Assembly: GCF_000767615.3 (NCBI RefSeq)
Contig: NZ_CP009553.3
Span: 2,232,001 to 2,296,000, forward strand
DNA: 64,000 nucleotides
Origin: Pandoraea pnomenusa
GTDB lineage: Bacteria > Pseudomonadota > Gammaproteobacteria > Burkholderiales > Burkholderiaceae
Direction: 5' to 3'
Below are positions 37,653 through 46,637 of the stretch, in pieces. A program made the translations under genes and the position numbers. The notes under the pieces were generated by a model. The model was not told the origin of the DNA. It ran no database searches and saw only the letters and a list, made by a program, of their open reading frames with translations. The first letter of the stretch is position 1; the number at the start of each line of letters is the position of its first letter.

Positions 37653-37693
37653 TCCCGTTACGTCGGGCGTTACGGGTAACGTTACGTAACGCC
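37653..37693. promoter_or_regulatory. GTTAC inverted-repeat cluster, candidate upstream activator site
   Basis: GGCGTTAC (37666-37673) and GTAACGCC (37686-37693) form an 8-bp inverted repeat with a 12-base spacer that itself contains the palindrome GTAACGTTAC (37676-37685). Another GTTACG lies just left. It sits about 200 bases upstream of the sigma-54 promoter, a usual distance for enhancer-binding-protein sites. Confidence 0.5.
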
Positions 37694-38296
37694 GCTGTTC
37701 GAAAAGCCTTCGGGGTGCCGACAAATTGAAGCGCCTGGATGCGTCGTATCCGCTTCAATGCGAATTCGCGCTGATATGGTCGTCGTGCTCGAATTGGGTT
37801 GTTACAGCACGCGTGGCACGGCTAGTTATCGACATTGAAATCGAATCGAATGACGAACCAATCTCTCGGGCGCGGGGCGGGGCCCGGAACGCATCATGAA
37901 TGGAAAGGATGGGAAAGACTGCGCGTCTGGCTCGCCTGTGCCGGCGTGCCAAGGCGGTTTCGACGCGCGATACGGAGCGCGCTATAGAGCGTGTTGCGGA
38001 GCGCGTTCCCGGGTGGGAAACCGGGCGCGAAACCGGGCGCATTACGAGGCCCGGTTGTTGAAGTGCGTCCGCCCCCGGAATCAGACGGGGCGGATGTTGC
38101 ACTCGACAATCGCGTCGGCAGCGTGGAAATGAATGAAAAGTTATTTAAACGGCTGGTGTATTCGATTCGCGATTGGATGTGGCGTCGCGCAAATCATGGT
38201 TTTCCCTCGCAAGCGTTGTGCTGCGTGGTTTTGGAGTATTGTTTGATCAACCCATGTAACGATTTCTTACACTCTCGGTGGTGATTGGAACCAAGA

Positions 38297-38307
38297 CTCT
38301 AGTTTTT
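38297..38307. repeat. 11-bp motif CTCTAGTTTTT, copy 2
   Basis: Identical to 37499-37509 and in the same orientation, about 240 bases before the first Flp pilin gene. Confidence 0.5.
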
Positions 38308-38547
38308 GCGATTTACTTTAAATTACGATCAGAAAAAATCAGCGCGCCGCCGCAAATGATGTGTCGACAAGCAAAGAATTGGTGGCGTACAACGTAAAAG
38401 AGGTTCGAAAGCCTTGCTGCGCAACGAACCTGAGGCCGAAGTCCAGAGTTGATGAGTGATTTGGCGGGATGCGTCACGCGGCCGACAGGCCGGTGATGCG
38501 CCGCCGTGGGTGAACGGGCGCCTCGCGCCTTCATGAGGGAGACTGAT

Positions 38548-38733
38548 ATGAAACTCGGCAAACGTATTCGACTGTTCGCTCGCGACGAGCGAGGTGTCAC
38601 GGCGCTGGAATACGGCATTCTCGCCGCGATTGTCGCCGTGATCATCGGTGGCACGATCTACGCCAACCTCACGGGCACGTTCTCGACGGTCTTCTCGAAA
38701 GTGACCTCTGCCGTGACGGCTGTCGGTGCCTGA
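38548..38733 (+). CDS. flp: Flp family type IVb pilin (first copy)
   Basis: Prepilin of 61 residues, the major subunit of the Flp/Tad pilus. A positively charged leader (MKLGKRIRLFARDERG) is followed by the processing site G-VTALEYG and the hydrophobic assembly helix ILAAIVAVIIGGTIYANL. Cleavage by the prepilin peptidase encoded downstream is expected after RG. GAGGGAG lies upstream of the ATG at 38548. First gene of the rightward tad locus. Confidence 0.93.
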   Translation: MKLGKRIRLFARDERGVTALEYGILAAIVAVIIGGTIYANLTGTFSTVFSKVTSAVTAVGA

Positions 38734-38879
38734 CGTTCGCTGACGCTCACTGACGTCGACCGGCGGGCGCCGAGCGTGTTCGCGGCTGCCGCCGCCCATG
38801 CAAAAAAACACAACGGGCGCCGCAGTCATCGAGACGCCGTTGCGGGAAGTCGGATGCTGTATTCGCGGGGATGCGCATC

Positions 38880-39080
38880 ATGAAAGCAATGCGAGCGGGA
38901 ACAAGACATCGAGGGCACCGTCTTTCGCGGCAACGCGGCGTTACGGCACTGGAGTACGGAATTCTGGCGGCGATCGTGGCGCTCATCATCGGCGGGGTCG
39001 TGTACACGAACCTGAGCAGCGCGTTGACGACGGCCTTCAGCACCGTGTCGTCGGCGGCGACGTCGGCGGTCTCGCATTAG
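38880..39080 (+). CDS. Flp family type IVb pilin (second copy)
   Basis: A second prepilin of about 66 residues, with the same processing block RG-VTALEYGILAAIVA followed by LIIGGVVYTNLSSALTTAFSTV. Its leader is longer and richer in Arg/His than that of the first copy. GGGG lies nine bases before the ATG at 38880; the ATG at 38871 is in frame but too close to that site. It begins 147 bases after the first pilin gene. It could be a minor subunit or a redundant copy. Confidence 0.88.
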   Translation: MKAMRAGTRHRGHRLSRQRGVTALEYGILAAIVALIIGGVVYTNLSSALTTAFSTVSSAATSAVSH

Positions 39081-39139
39081 CGCGGGGAGCGCATTGCTCG
39101 GCATTGCTCTGCATTGCTCGTATCGAGGCGGAACATCGC

Positions 39140-39619
39140 GTGCTGATATTGCTGACTCTGTTGTGCGTGCCGATCGTGGTCACCGACCTGATTGCGCGCC
39201 GTATTCCGAACGTGTGGCTATTGTGCGTCGGTGCGCTCACGCTGGCCTGGATGGCATGGCGTGCGTGGCACGGCGAACCTCGGGTGTGGTGGGTGCATGG
39301 CCTGGGCGCGCTCATCGGGCTGATCGGGTTGCTGCCGTTCTGGTGGCGCGGTGTGATGGGAGCGGGCGACGTGAAGCTGTTCGCGGTGATCGGGCTGGTG
39401 GCGGGATATCCCGCGTTGCTGCCGGTCTGGTGTCTGGCGAGCGTGGCGGCCGGCCTGCATGCCCTGGTGCTGTTGGCCGGACGGGTGAGGGGCCTGGCGC
39501 GGTGGCGTGACCGGTTTGCGGCATCGCGAGCCTGGCAAAGCATTCTGCGTTGGCGGGATGGACGCATCGGATTGCCCTACGGGGCGTATCTGGCCGCCGC
39601 GGCGCTCGTCGTAAGGTGA
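39140..39619 (+). CDS. cpaA: A24 family prepilin peptidase (CpaA/TadV)
   Basis: Inner-membrane aspartic protease of about 159 residues that cleaves Flp, TadE and TadF-type prepilins. It has the catalytic GxGD motif, GVMGAGDVKLFAVIGL, and the first catalytic Asp in VVTDLIARRIPN. It lacks the N-terminal methylase domain of PilD, as expected for the TadV/CpaA class. The start is most likely GTG at 39140, with GAGG upstream; no ATG fits. About 210 bases without a gene separate it from tadE. Confidence 0.9.
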   Translation: MLILLTLLCVPIVVTDLIARRIPNVWLLCVGALTLAWMAWRAWHGEPRVWWVHGLGALIGLIGLLPFWWRGVMGAGDVKLFAVIGLVAGYPALLPVWCLASVAAGLHALVLLAGRVRGLARWRDRFAASRAWQSILRWRDGRIGLPYGAYLAAAALVVR

Positions 39620-39828
39620 ACGGCAGATTGGAAGTCGTTGGCGGCGGCGAAGCCGGTACGGCGTGAGGGCGTCGTTCGAGATGTCGCCGAGGTGGCGTGT
39701 TGGGGGACGAGTGCTGCAAGAAGCGGCACCGCTAGAACGGGAGGCGCGGGCGACGCCGCGCAAATGAGCAGCACCAATGCGTCGCCAAACACGGCCACAC
39801 AGCGCCGTGCGCGACGGGGAGTTTCGTC

Positions 39829-40314
39829 ATGAAGCGGTTTGGGGCACAGGCAGCATCGGCATGGCCGGGACGGCTAAGTGCGCGCTCGCGCGGCGTCGCT
39901 GCTCTCGAATTCATGCTGATCCTGATGGTCCTGCTGCCTGCCTTCTATGTCGCCGTCGCTTTCTCCATCAATATTCTCGCCCGACAGATGCTCACGCAAG
40001 CCGCCTCCGAGGCCGGCCGTGCAATGCTGCGCGCGGGTACGATGGCCCAGCGTCAGAGCTACGCCACGTCGGCGATCGCCAACACGCTGACCTGGCCGTC
40101 ACCGTCGGTCGTGAGCACCAGTTTTCCGGCTGACGCCACGTATCCCTGTCCGGCATCGGGGTCGGCCACCAGTTCGCAATGCATCGTTCACGTGACGCTG
40201 ACATTGACGCAGCCCATGACCGTCAACTGGCCGGGGTTGGGGGCGCTCGTGCCGGCCAGTGTCGTGGGCGCGGCGGCGGTCACACTCGATACGTCCACGA
40301 TCGGCGGGAGTTAG
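39829..40314 (+). CDS. tadE: TadE-like pilus assembly pseudopilin
   Basis: A 161-residue pseudopilin: basic N-terminus, then RG-VAALEFMLILMVLLPAFYVAVAFSINILARQ. This is the TadE signature with a prepilin-peptidase site, followed by a mainly extracytoplasmic domain containing two Cys (YPCPASGS and SSQCIVHV), likely a disulfide. In other tad systems TadE is processed by TadV and is needed for pilus assembly. Position between cpaA and cpaB is standard. Confidence 0.88.
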   Translation: MKRFGAQAASAWPGRLSARSRGVAALEFMLILMVLLPAFYVAVAFSINILARQMLTQAASEAGRAMLRAGTMAQRQSYATSAIANTLTWPSPSVVSTSFPADATYPCPASGSATSSQCIVHVTLTLTQPMTVNWPGLGALVPASVVGAAAVTLDTSTIGGS

Positions 40315-40438
40315 CCGTGTCGCCGTGTGATTTGCGTGCCGGGCTCGAAACAAGCGATGTGCGGTTTGCCAGGTTGTCATGCCGCCGGTGCGCCGGCGTC
40401 CCGCAGGTAGTGACTGAACGGCCGAAAGGCCCCAAGCC

Positions 40439-41452
40439 ATGAACAAAGCCACCAAGATTCTTGCTGCCGTGCTGGTTGTCGCCGGCGTGCTGCTCGCGCT
40501 CTTCGCGTTGCGTCTGGGGACGTCGAACGCGCCTGCGCCCGCGACCACGCCGTCGCCGGTGACGCAAACGCTCACGCAACGCTTCCCGGCCGTGGTGGCG
40601 GCCAAGGCGCTCGCGCCGGGGCAGCCGATCGGCGCGGGCGACGTGAAGATCGAGGCGTTCAATAGCCAGACGGTGGGCGGTTTCTCGAACCCGGCCGATG
40701 TGGTGGGGCGCGTGCCGCTCGTGGCGCTGGCGCCCGGCGTGGCGCTCACGCAAGGCACACTCGCGCATGGTCTCTCATTGCAACTCGCGCCGGGCGAGCG
40801 TGCGGTCGCCATCCCCGTCACGGAAACGGTCGGGGTGAGCAACCGGATTCGCCCGGGCGACTACGTGGACGTCTTCTTCACCCTCAAGACCAACCAGGCG
40901 GGACCCAACGGCGCCGTGGCGGATGACACGCAGGCACGTCTGCTGGCCTCGCGCGTGCGGGTGCTGACCTACGGCAATGCGTCGCTCGACGACGTGACGC
41001 CGCCGCCGGCGTCGCCCGGCGTGGCCTCGACGGTGCAGGCCGTGGCGTCCACGGCACCGCCGCCGCAACCGGCGAGCAACCCGCCGCCGGTGCCCGCTAC
41101 GTCCGCCGTGGTCGCCGTGCCGGTGGCCGACGTCAACCGGGTAATGCTCGGCACACAGCAGGGAAAAATCATGCTGGCACTTCGCAATCCGGGCGATGAC
41201 GCCATGCCCGACACGTCGCTGTTCCCGTCGCCGCCGCCGGTGCTGGCTGGCAAGGCCGGTCTGAGGGTCGACGATCGCGCTGCGCTCTCCACACCCGAGA
41301 ACCAGGCCTACGCCGGGATCGCCGCGACCGGACTCGCGGGAGAGCCGGTGCGTCGGGCGACGGCGTCGCGTGGGTCGGGAACTTCGGGCGGCGGGACGGG
41401 CGGCGCCATCGAGGTGGTGCGCGGCGCCGAACGATCGACGGCCGCTTATTGA
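40439..41452 (+). CDS. cpaB: Flp pilus assembly protein CpaB (RcpC)
   Basis: A 337-residue protein with an N-terminal membrane anchor (about residues 6-25). A SAF-like domain follows (AAKALAPGQPIGAGDVKIE, then GVALTQGTLA) and the conserved RAVAIPVTETVGVSNRIRPGDYVDVFFT block. A Pro/Ala-rich linker (PPPQPASNPPPVPA) interrupts the second half, which ends in a Gly/Ser/Thr-rich tail. CpaB/RcpC assists the outer-membrane secretin and pilin modification in other systems. The start is the first ATG. Confidence 0.92.
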   Translation: MNKATKILAAVLVVAGVLLALFALRLGTSNAPAPATTPSPVTQTLTQRFPAVVAAKALAPGQPIGAGDVKIEAFNSQTVGGFSNPADVVGRVPLVALAPGVALTQGTLAHGLSLQLAPGERAVAIPVTETVGVSNRIRPGDYVDVFFTLKTNQAGPNGAVADDTQARLLASRVRVLTYGNASLDDVTPPPASPGVASTVQAVASTAPPPQPASNPPPVPATSAVVAVPVADVNRVMLGTQQGKIMLALRNPGDDAMPDTSLFPSPPPVLAGKAGLRVDDRAALSTPENQAYAGIAATGLAGEPVRRATASRGSGTSGGGTGGAIEVVRGAERSTAAY

Positions 41453-41510
41453 GCCACACGAAGCCGCCGACAAACCCATCAACCGACACAGTGACCGATA
41501 CAGCCACGCC

Positions 41511-42887
41511 ATGACCAGAAGCCAGGTTCGCACTGCCAAACGAGAGACGAGACGCGTTACGGGACTGCTGTTGTGCTTCGCCGCGTTGCTCGCGTGCTCG
41601 GCGTCGGTATCGGTACGCCTGGCCGATGCGGCCGACTCGGGCGTGAGCGCCGCAACGCGCTCGCTGACGATGGGCGTTCGCGAGCAGCGCGAGTTGCCGG
41701 TGCCAGGCTCGCTCGAGCGTGTGGCGGTGGCCGACCCCACGGTGGCCGACATCGTCGTGCTCAAGGGCACCGGCGGGCGGCGCGGTTCGGTACTTGTCGT
41801 GGGCAAGAAGCCGGGTACGACGCAGGTCTCGGCGTGGCCGCGTGGGGGGGAGCCCGTGCGCTGGGAAGTGCATGTCACCGGGGATCTGCAAGGGGCGCTC
41901 GGCGACACCGGCACCGCCAGCGTCGATGCGCGCGGCAATGCAGCGCTCATCAAGGGCCACGCGAATACGATGATCGAGCACAGCGGCCTGCAATCGGCGG
42001 CCGTCGATGCGTCGGGCAAGGGCGGGGTGGTCGTCGACCGCTCGACGGTGGGCGACACCGGGGTGGTGCAGGTCGACGTGAAGATCGTGGAGATCAATCG
42101 CAACATCCTCAATCAATTGGGTGCGAGCTTCAGCGCCTCGCGCACTTCGGGCTCGGGCAGCTTCGGCGTGGGCTCCACGCTCAACTCGGCGTTCCGCAGC
42201 GGCGCCGTGCCCAACTTCGGATCGTTCTTCGGCACGATCACGCGCGGCGCATTCAATCTCGCCGCCGAAATCGACCTGCTGCAAACCAATGGTCTCGGTC
42301 GCGTGCTGGCCGCGCCCACGCTGGTCGCCCTCTCGGGACAGAGCGCGAGCTTTCTCGCCGGCGGCGAGATCCCCGTGCCGCAGGCGGGTGGGCTCGGCAC
42401 CACGAGCATCATTTACAAGCCGTTCGGCGTGGGACTCACGGTGACGCCGACGATCCTGTCACCCAATCGCATCGCGCTGAAGGTCGCGCCCGAGGCGTCC
42501 GACATCGATTACACCAACGCCATCGTGACCAGTTCGATCCAGATCCCCGCGATCACGACGCGCCGTGCGGACACGACCGTCGAACTGGGCGACGGCGAAA
42601 GTTTCGTCATCGGCGGCCTGATCTCCCGCACCACGACGGCTGCCGTCGACAAGGTGCCGCTGCTCGGCGATCTGCCGCTCATCGGCGCATTTTTCCGGAA
42701 TCTGAAGTACAGCAGCGCCGAAAAGGAGCTGGTCATCGTCGTCACGCCGCATCTGGTGAAGCCGGTGGCCAAGGATGTGGCTATGCCGTTGCCCGGAGAT
42801 ACGCGCGAGAAGCGCCCGGGGCCGGTGTGGGGCGACTATCTGATGGGTGGGGCAAGCGACAGCGAGCTGCCGGGATTCTCGAAGTAG
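41511..42887 (+). CDS. cpaC: Type II/III-like secretin CpaC (RcpA) of the Tad pilus
   Basis: Outer-membrane pore subunit of 458 residues. A signal sequence (about residues 20-43) precedes the pilus-secretin N-domain (QRELPVPGSLERVAVADPTVADIVVL ... VVGKKPGTTQVSAW). The secretin core runs from VQVDVKIVEINRNILNQLG through LAAPTLVALSGQSASFLAGGEIPVP to PLLGDLPLIGAFFRNLKYSSAEKELVIVVTPHLV, the diagnostic secretin block. ATG at 41511. Part of the uninterrupted tad operon. Confidence 0.95.
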   Translation: MTRSQVRTAKRETRRVTGLLLCFAALLACSASVSVRLADAADSGVSAATRSLTMGVREQRELPVPGSLERVAVADPTVADIVVLKGTGGRRGSVLVVGKKPGTTQVSAWPRGGEPVRWEVHVTGDLQGALGDTGTASVDARGNAALIKGHANTMIEHSGLQSAAVDASGKGGVVVDRSTVGDTGVVQVDVKIVEINRNILNQLGASFSASRTSGSGSFGVGSTLNSAFRSGAVPNFGSFFGTITRGAFNLAAEIDLLQTNGLGRVLAAPTLVALSGQSASFLAGGEIPVPQAGGLGTTSIIYKPFGVGLTVTPTILSPNRIALKVAPEASDIDYTNAIVTSSIQIPAITTRRADTTVELGDGESFVIGGLISRTTTAAVDKVPLLGDLPLIGAFFRNLKYSSAEKELVIVVTPHLVKPVAKDVAMPLPGDTREKRPGPVWGDYLMGGASDSELPGFSK

Positions 42888-42964
42888 CGCCGGCACCGTC
42901 GTCACGACGGGGCCGGGCGACGCGGGAGCCGCAGCGCTGCGCGCAAGCAGTAAGGAGTGCATAA

Positions 42965-44305
42965 ATGAACGCACCGACGCGAATACTGGACACCATGACC
43001 GAGTTGCACCGTTTCCTCTTTTGCAGTGCGCATGCGGGCCACGGACAGTGGCTCTCGGCAGCGCTTCGCGAAGCGGGCGTGGTGCTGCAGGAAGCGGGGC
43101 GTCCGGCGCAATTGCAGCAGCGCATTGGCGATCTCGATCCGCAGGTCGTGCTGCTCGACTTTTCGGGCGAGCCGACCGGACACGCCGACGACGCGCCCGA
43201 AGGCGGCATCGCCCAGGCCGTCGAGCTCGCACAGATGCTCAAGCGCGTGGCGCCCAAGCTGCCGCTCGTGGCCGTGGGATCGATGGCTCGCGCCGACGGC
43301 ATGAAGGCCGCGATTCGCGCCGGTGTGCACGATTTCATCGACGTGCACGCCACGCATGACGAGGCGCTCGAGGTGGTTCGTCGCGTGGTGGATCACACGC
43401 CGCCGCCGGGCCCGAGCGCTGCACAGCGCCACGGACGCTTCGTCGTTCTGCTGGGCGCACGTATCGGCGTGGGCTGCAGCACGCTCGCGGCGCATCTCTC
43501 GCAACTCGGGCAGGAGATGTCGGTCGGGTCCGTCGACGACAAGCCCGCCAGGCTCGCGAAAGCGGCGGCCGGCAAGGACGACAAGGTCGATACGTCGTTG
43601 CTGGGTCATGTCGCGCTGCTCGACCTCGGGTTGCCCTCCGGCGACGGGCTGCTGTACCTGAACACGCAAAGCCAGTTCAGTTTTGCCGAGGCGGTACAGA
43701 ACCTGCGGCGCTTCGACGAGACGCTGGTGCACACCGCGCTCTCGCATGCGCCCAGCGGACTCGCGGTGCTGCCGTTGCCGCTTGACCTGGGCGACATGCG
43801 CAGCGTGGCGGCCGCCGACGCACTCGCGCTGACCGACCGTCTGCGCGCGTTCTTCGATCTGATCGTGGCAGATCTGGGAGGCTTCTCGAACCCGGCGTTC
43901 GTCGCGAGCCTCGTACGCGCGGCCGACGAGGTCTGGCTGGTGGTCGACCAGAGCGTGGGGGCGATCGTTTCGCTTGCGTCGATGTTGCGCGATCTCGAGG
44001 AAAAGGGCGTCGATCGCGGCCATTTGCATCTGGTGCTCAATCGCTACGACCCGCGCTATGGCATGGCGGCCGATCAGATCGCAAAGCGCTTCGATGTGCC
44101 GCTGCTCGCCACGTTGCCCGACCGCCCGCTGGCCATGCTCTCGGCGACCAACCAGGGCAAGCTGATTCTCGACACCGCGCGCGGCGATCCCTATGTGCGC
44201 GCTTTGCAACCGCTCGTCGAACGGCTGCTCTCGGCGCAGCATGCGAAGACCGCAGCGCACCGCCAGCCTTCGGGCTGGTTGGGGCGATTCATGGGAAAGC
44301 ACTGA
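42965..44305 (+). CDS. cpaE: Pilus assembly protein CpaE/TadZ, MinD/ParA-like
   Basis: 446 residues. The N-terminal 130 look like an atypical receiver domain; the rest is a MinD/ParA-type ATPase fold that places the Tad machine in the cell. The nucleotide loop is GARIGVGCSTLAAHLSQLG, in which both expected lysines of the deviant Walker A (KGGxGKT) are absent; this is seen in some TadZ proteins and predicts weak or no ATP hydrolysis. Later motifs (DLIVADLGGFSNP and LVLNRYDPR) match the family. Only one base separates it from cpaF. Confidence 0.9.
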   Translation: MNAPTRILDTMTELHRFLFCSAHAGHGQWLSAALREAGVVLQEAGRPAQLQQRIGDLDPQVVLLDFSGEPTGHADDAPEGGIAQAVELAQMLKRVAPKLPLVAVGSMARADGMKAAIRAGVHDFIDVHATHDEALEVVRRVVDHTPPPGPSAAQRHGRFVVLLGARIGVGCSTLAAHLSQLGQEMSVGSVDDKPARLAKAAAGKDDKVDTSLLGHVALLDLGLPSGDGLLYLNTQSQFSFAEAVQNLRRFDETLVHTALSHAPSGLAVLPLPLDLGDMRSVAAADALALTDRLRAFFDLIVADLGGFSNPAFVASLVRAADEVWLVVDQSVGAIVSLASMLRDLEEKGVDRGHLHLVLNRYDPRYGMAADQIAKRFDVPLLATLPDRPLAMLSATNQGKLILDTARGDPYVRALQPLVERLLSAQHAKTAAHRQPSGWLGRFMGKH

Positions 44306-44306
44306 T

Positions 44307-45677
44307 ATGACCGACTCCATCGAATTCGCCGACGACAAGCGCGCGTTCGCCAACTCGCAGCAATTCCAGGACATCAAGAACGCGGCGCACGAACATCTGC
44401 TCGCGCGCATCGAGGAACTCGGCGCGGAGTTCGGGCGCTGGAGCCGTGGCGCGATCCAGCAATTCGTCGACCTCGAGATGGACGGCTTCGTGCGCCTGCG
44501 CCGCATTCCGATCAACGAGTCGGAGCTGCGCCAGATTTCCGACGCGCTCACCAAGGAACTCGCCGGTTTCGGTCCCATCGAGGATCTGCTGGCCGATCCG
44601 GCCGTGGAGGATATTCTCATCAACGGCTACAACGACGTGTACGTGTCGCGCAAGGGTGTGCTGGCCCGTGAAGCGCTGCGCTTCTCGGACAACCAGCACC
44701 TGTTGCGCATCGTACGCCGCATTCTCGCGCCCATCGGTCGTCGTCTGGACGAATCGAACCCGATGGTCGATGCGCGCCTGCCCGACGGCGGTCGTCTGAA
44801 CGTGGTGATCGAGCCGCTTGCCGTGGACGGACCGGTCGTCTCGATCCGCAAGTTCCGCAAGGACCCGCTCAAGCCGTCGGACCTGCTCGCGCTCGGCAGC
44901 TTCAACGAAGAAATCTACGCGCTGCTCGAAGCGGCCGTGCGCTCTCGTTGCAACATTCTCGTGTCGGGGGGCACCAGCTCGGGCAAGACGTCGCTGCTCA
45001 ACGCGCTTGCCAGTTTCATTCCGGCCACCGAGCGGGTCGTGACCGTGGAGGACACGGCCGAGCTCTCGCTCAATCACCCGCACGTGGTGCGCCTCGAGTC
45101 CCGCCAGGGCGGGTTCGACGGTTCGGGCGAAGTGACGATCCGCGACCTGATCCGCAACAGCTTGCGCATGCGCCCGGACCGGATCATCGTGGGTGAGGTG
45201 CGCGGCTCCGAAGTGCTGGAAATGATGCAGGCGATGAACACGGGCCACGAAGGCTCGATGGCGACGATTCACGCCAACTCGCCGCGCGAGTGTCTCTACC
45301 GCCTCGAAATGCTGGCGGGCTTCGCGGGCTTCCAGGGCAGCGAAAGCAGCCTGCGCCGGCAGATTACCAGCGCGCTGGATTTCATCGTGCAGATCGGGCG
45401 CCTGTCGAGCGGGCGACGCCGAATCTTGTCGATCACCGAAGTCACCGGTGTTTCGGATACGGTGATCTCGACGCAGGAACTGTATCGCCACGAGACGGTC
45501 GTGGGGCCCGACGGGGAAGAGAAAGATCGCTGGATTTCACTGGGGCTCCAGCCGCATTCGCCGAAGCTGCAACGCTACAGGGAGCACACGCGCAACGCGG
45601 CGGCTGCCGCCGCGCAGACCCAGGGCAACCCGCCGCCCGATTCCGGCGGCGGCGGATTCTTCGGACGCCGGCGATGA
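44307..45677 (+). CDS. cpaF: Tad pilus secretion ATPase CpaF/TadA
   Basis: Hexameric AAA+-like secretion ATPase of 456 residues that powers Flp pilus extension (and retraction in some species). Motifs: Walker [15 protein letters not shown], Asp box region [10 protein letters not shown], Walker [17 protein letters not shown], and the His box [15 protein letters not shown]. The N-terminal three-helix region and the [12 protein letters not shown] block are typical of TadA. The C-terminus is a Gly-rich tail ([15 protein letters not shown]). The stop codon overlaps the tadB start by four bases. Confidence 0.96.
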   Translation: MTDSIEFADDKRAFANSQQFQDIKNAAHEHLLARIEELGAEFGRWSRGAIQQFVDLEMDGFVRLRRIPINESELRQISDALTKELAGFGPIEDLLADPAVEDILINGYNDVYVSRKGVLAREALRFSDNQHLLRIVRRILAPIGRRLDESNPMVDARLPDGGRLNVVIEPLAVDGPVVSIRKFRKDPLKPSDLLALGSFNEEIYALLEAAVRSRCNILVSGGTSSGKTSLLNALASFIPATERVVTVEDTAELSLNHPHVVRLESRQGGFDGSGEVTIRDLIRNSLRMRPDRIIVGEVRGSEVLEMMQAMNTGHEGSMATIHANSPRECLYRLEMLAGFAGFQGSESSLRRQITSALDFIVQIGRLSSGRRRILSITEVTGVSDTVISTQELYRHETVVGPDGEEKDRWISLGLQPHSPKLQRYREHTRNAAAAAAQTQGNPPPDSGGGGFFGRRR

Positions 45678-46618
45678 ACGCCGTCGTGCTGTGGGCCGCA
45701 TGTATCGCGCTGCTGCTGGTGGCGGCGGGGCTCGAGCTTTGGCGCCGCGCGCAACTGCGCGCCAAGGCGCAGGCGACGAGCGCGTTCATCGAGAGGCAGC
45801 TTGCCCAGACCGCCCCGCGCTTCGGTACCCCCGGCACACCCGGTGACGCCGGCGCGAACGGCGCGAGGCGCGCGCCCCGGCGCAAGTCATTGCCATGGGA
45901 GTTCTTCTTCGAGCGCGCGGGCGTGCAGCCTGATCCGACGTTCTACACGTTGCTCATCGCGCCGGGGCTGGCGCTGGTGCTGGGGTTCTGGCTCTGGCAC
46001 GGGCCGCTCTCGGCGATCGTCATTCTCGTGATGTATGCCGTGGGCACCGTTCTGCGTTACTGGTTCAAGGCGGCGCGCCGGCATCGCAATATCGTGCGGC
46101 AATTGCCGGTGTTTCTCGACGGCATGGTGCGCATGCTCACGGTCGGCAACAGTTTGCCCGCCGCGTTTCAGACGGCTGCGGGCAATGCGGACATGCCACT
46201 GCGCGAACTGCTCGAGCGGGCGGTGCGGCAGGTGCAGGCGGGGGTCGATCTGGATGTGGCGCTCAAGCAGATCGCCCGCGTGTACCAGGTCGAGGAGATC
46301 TACCTGTTTGCGGCGGTCGTCGATCTCTCGACGCGCTTCGGCGGGCGCGCCGATCAGATTCTTGCGCGCATGGCGGGTTTCATGCGCGATCGCGAGCAGG
46401 CACAGGCCGAACTGTATGCGCTGTCGTCCGAGACCCGTCTGTCCGCCTGGGTGCTCGCGGCGCTGCCGATCATCGTGAGCGCGATGCTGATGCTGCTCAA
46501 TCCACGATTCTTCGAGCCGATGTTCCAGGAGCCCTCGGGGCAGAAGTTGCTGGCCGTCGGCGTTGGGCTGGAAGTGCTGGGCGGCTTCTTGCTGTACCGG
46601 CTGGCCAAGTCGCTGTGA
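45674..46618 (+). CDS. tadB: Tad inner-membrane platform protein TadB
   Basis: A 314-residue member of the type II secretion F family (GspF-like). The N-terminal helix is followed by a basic linker, two hydrophobic helices (about residues 95-130), then the cytoplasmic F-domain (RQLPVFLDGMVRMLTVGNSLPAAFQTAAG ... VDLSTRFGGRADQILARMAGFMRDR) and C-terminal helices. It pairs with TadC as the membrane platform for the CpaF ATPase. The start overlaps the cpaF stop. Confidence 0.94.
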   Translation: MNAVVLWAACIALLLVAAGLELWRRAQLRAKAQATSAFIERQLAQTAPRFGTPGTPGDAGANGARRAPRRKSLPWEFFFERAGVQPDPTFYTLLIAPGLALVLGFWLWHGPLSAIVILVMYAVGTVLRYWFKAARRHRNIVRQLPVFLDGMVRMLTVGNSLPAAFQTAAGNADMPLRELLERAVRQVQAGVDLDVALKQIARVYQVEEIYLFAAVVDLSTRFGGRADQILARMAGFMRDREQAQAELYALSSETRLSAWVLAALPIIVSAMLMLLNPRFFEPMFQEPSGQKLLAVGVGLEVLGGFLLYRLAKSL

Positions 46619-46637
46619 GCGGGCAAGGGTGACGTCC

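Larger units (their letters stand above)
37413..38547. other. 1.1-kb divergent control region between the lipoprotein operon and the tad locus
   Basis: It holds the sigma-54 promoter (37455-37471), a GTTAC/GTAAC inverted-repeat cluster (37653-37693), two copies of CTCTAGTTTTT, and patches far more AT-rich than the neighbourhood (37500-37570, 38130-38400). I find no convincing gene; a 51-codon frame at 38129-38284 lacks a good ribosome site. No clear promoter for the pilin gene was found. Confidence 0.6.

Noticed and set aside
37815..37829. TGGCACG as a -24 element facing the pilins
   Set aside because: No GC at the -12 position, so it cannot be a sigma-54 promoter.
38129..38284. A 51-codon frame in the divergent control region
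   Set aside because: Weak ribosome site, no recognisable domain, and located in AT-fluctuating regulatory DNA. Not supported as a gene.
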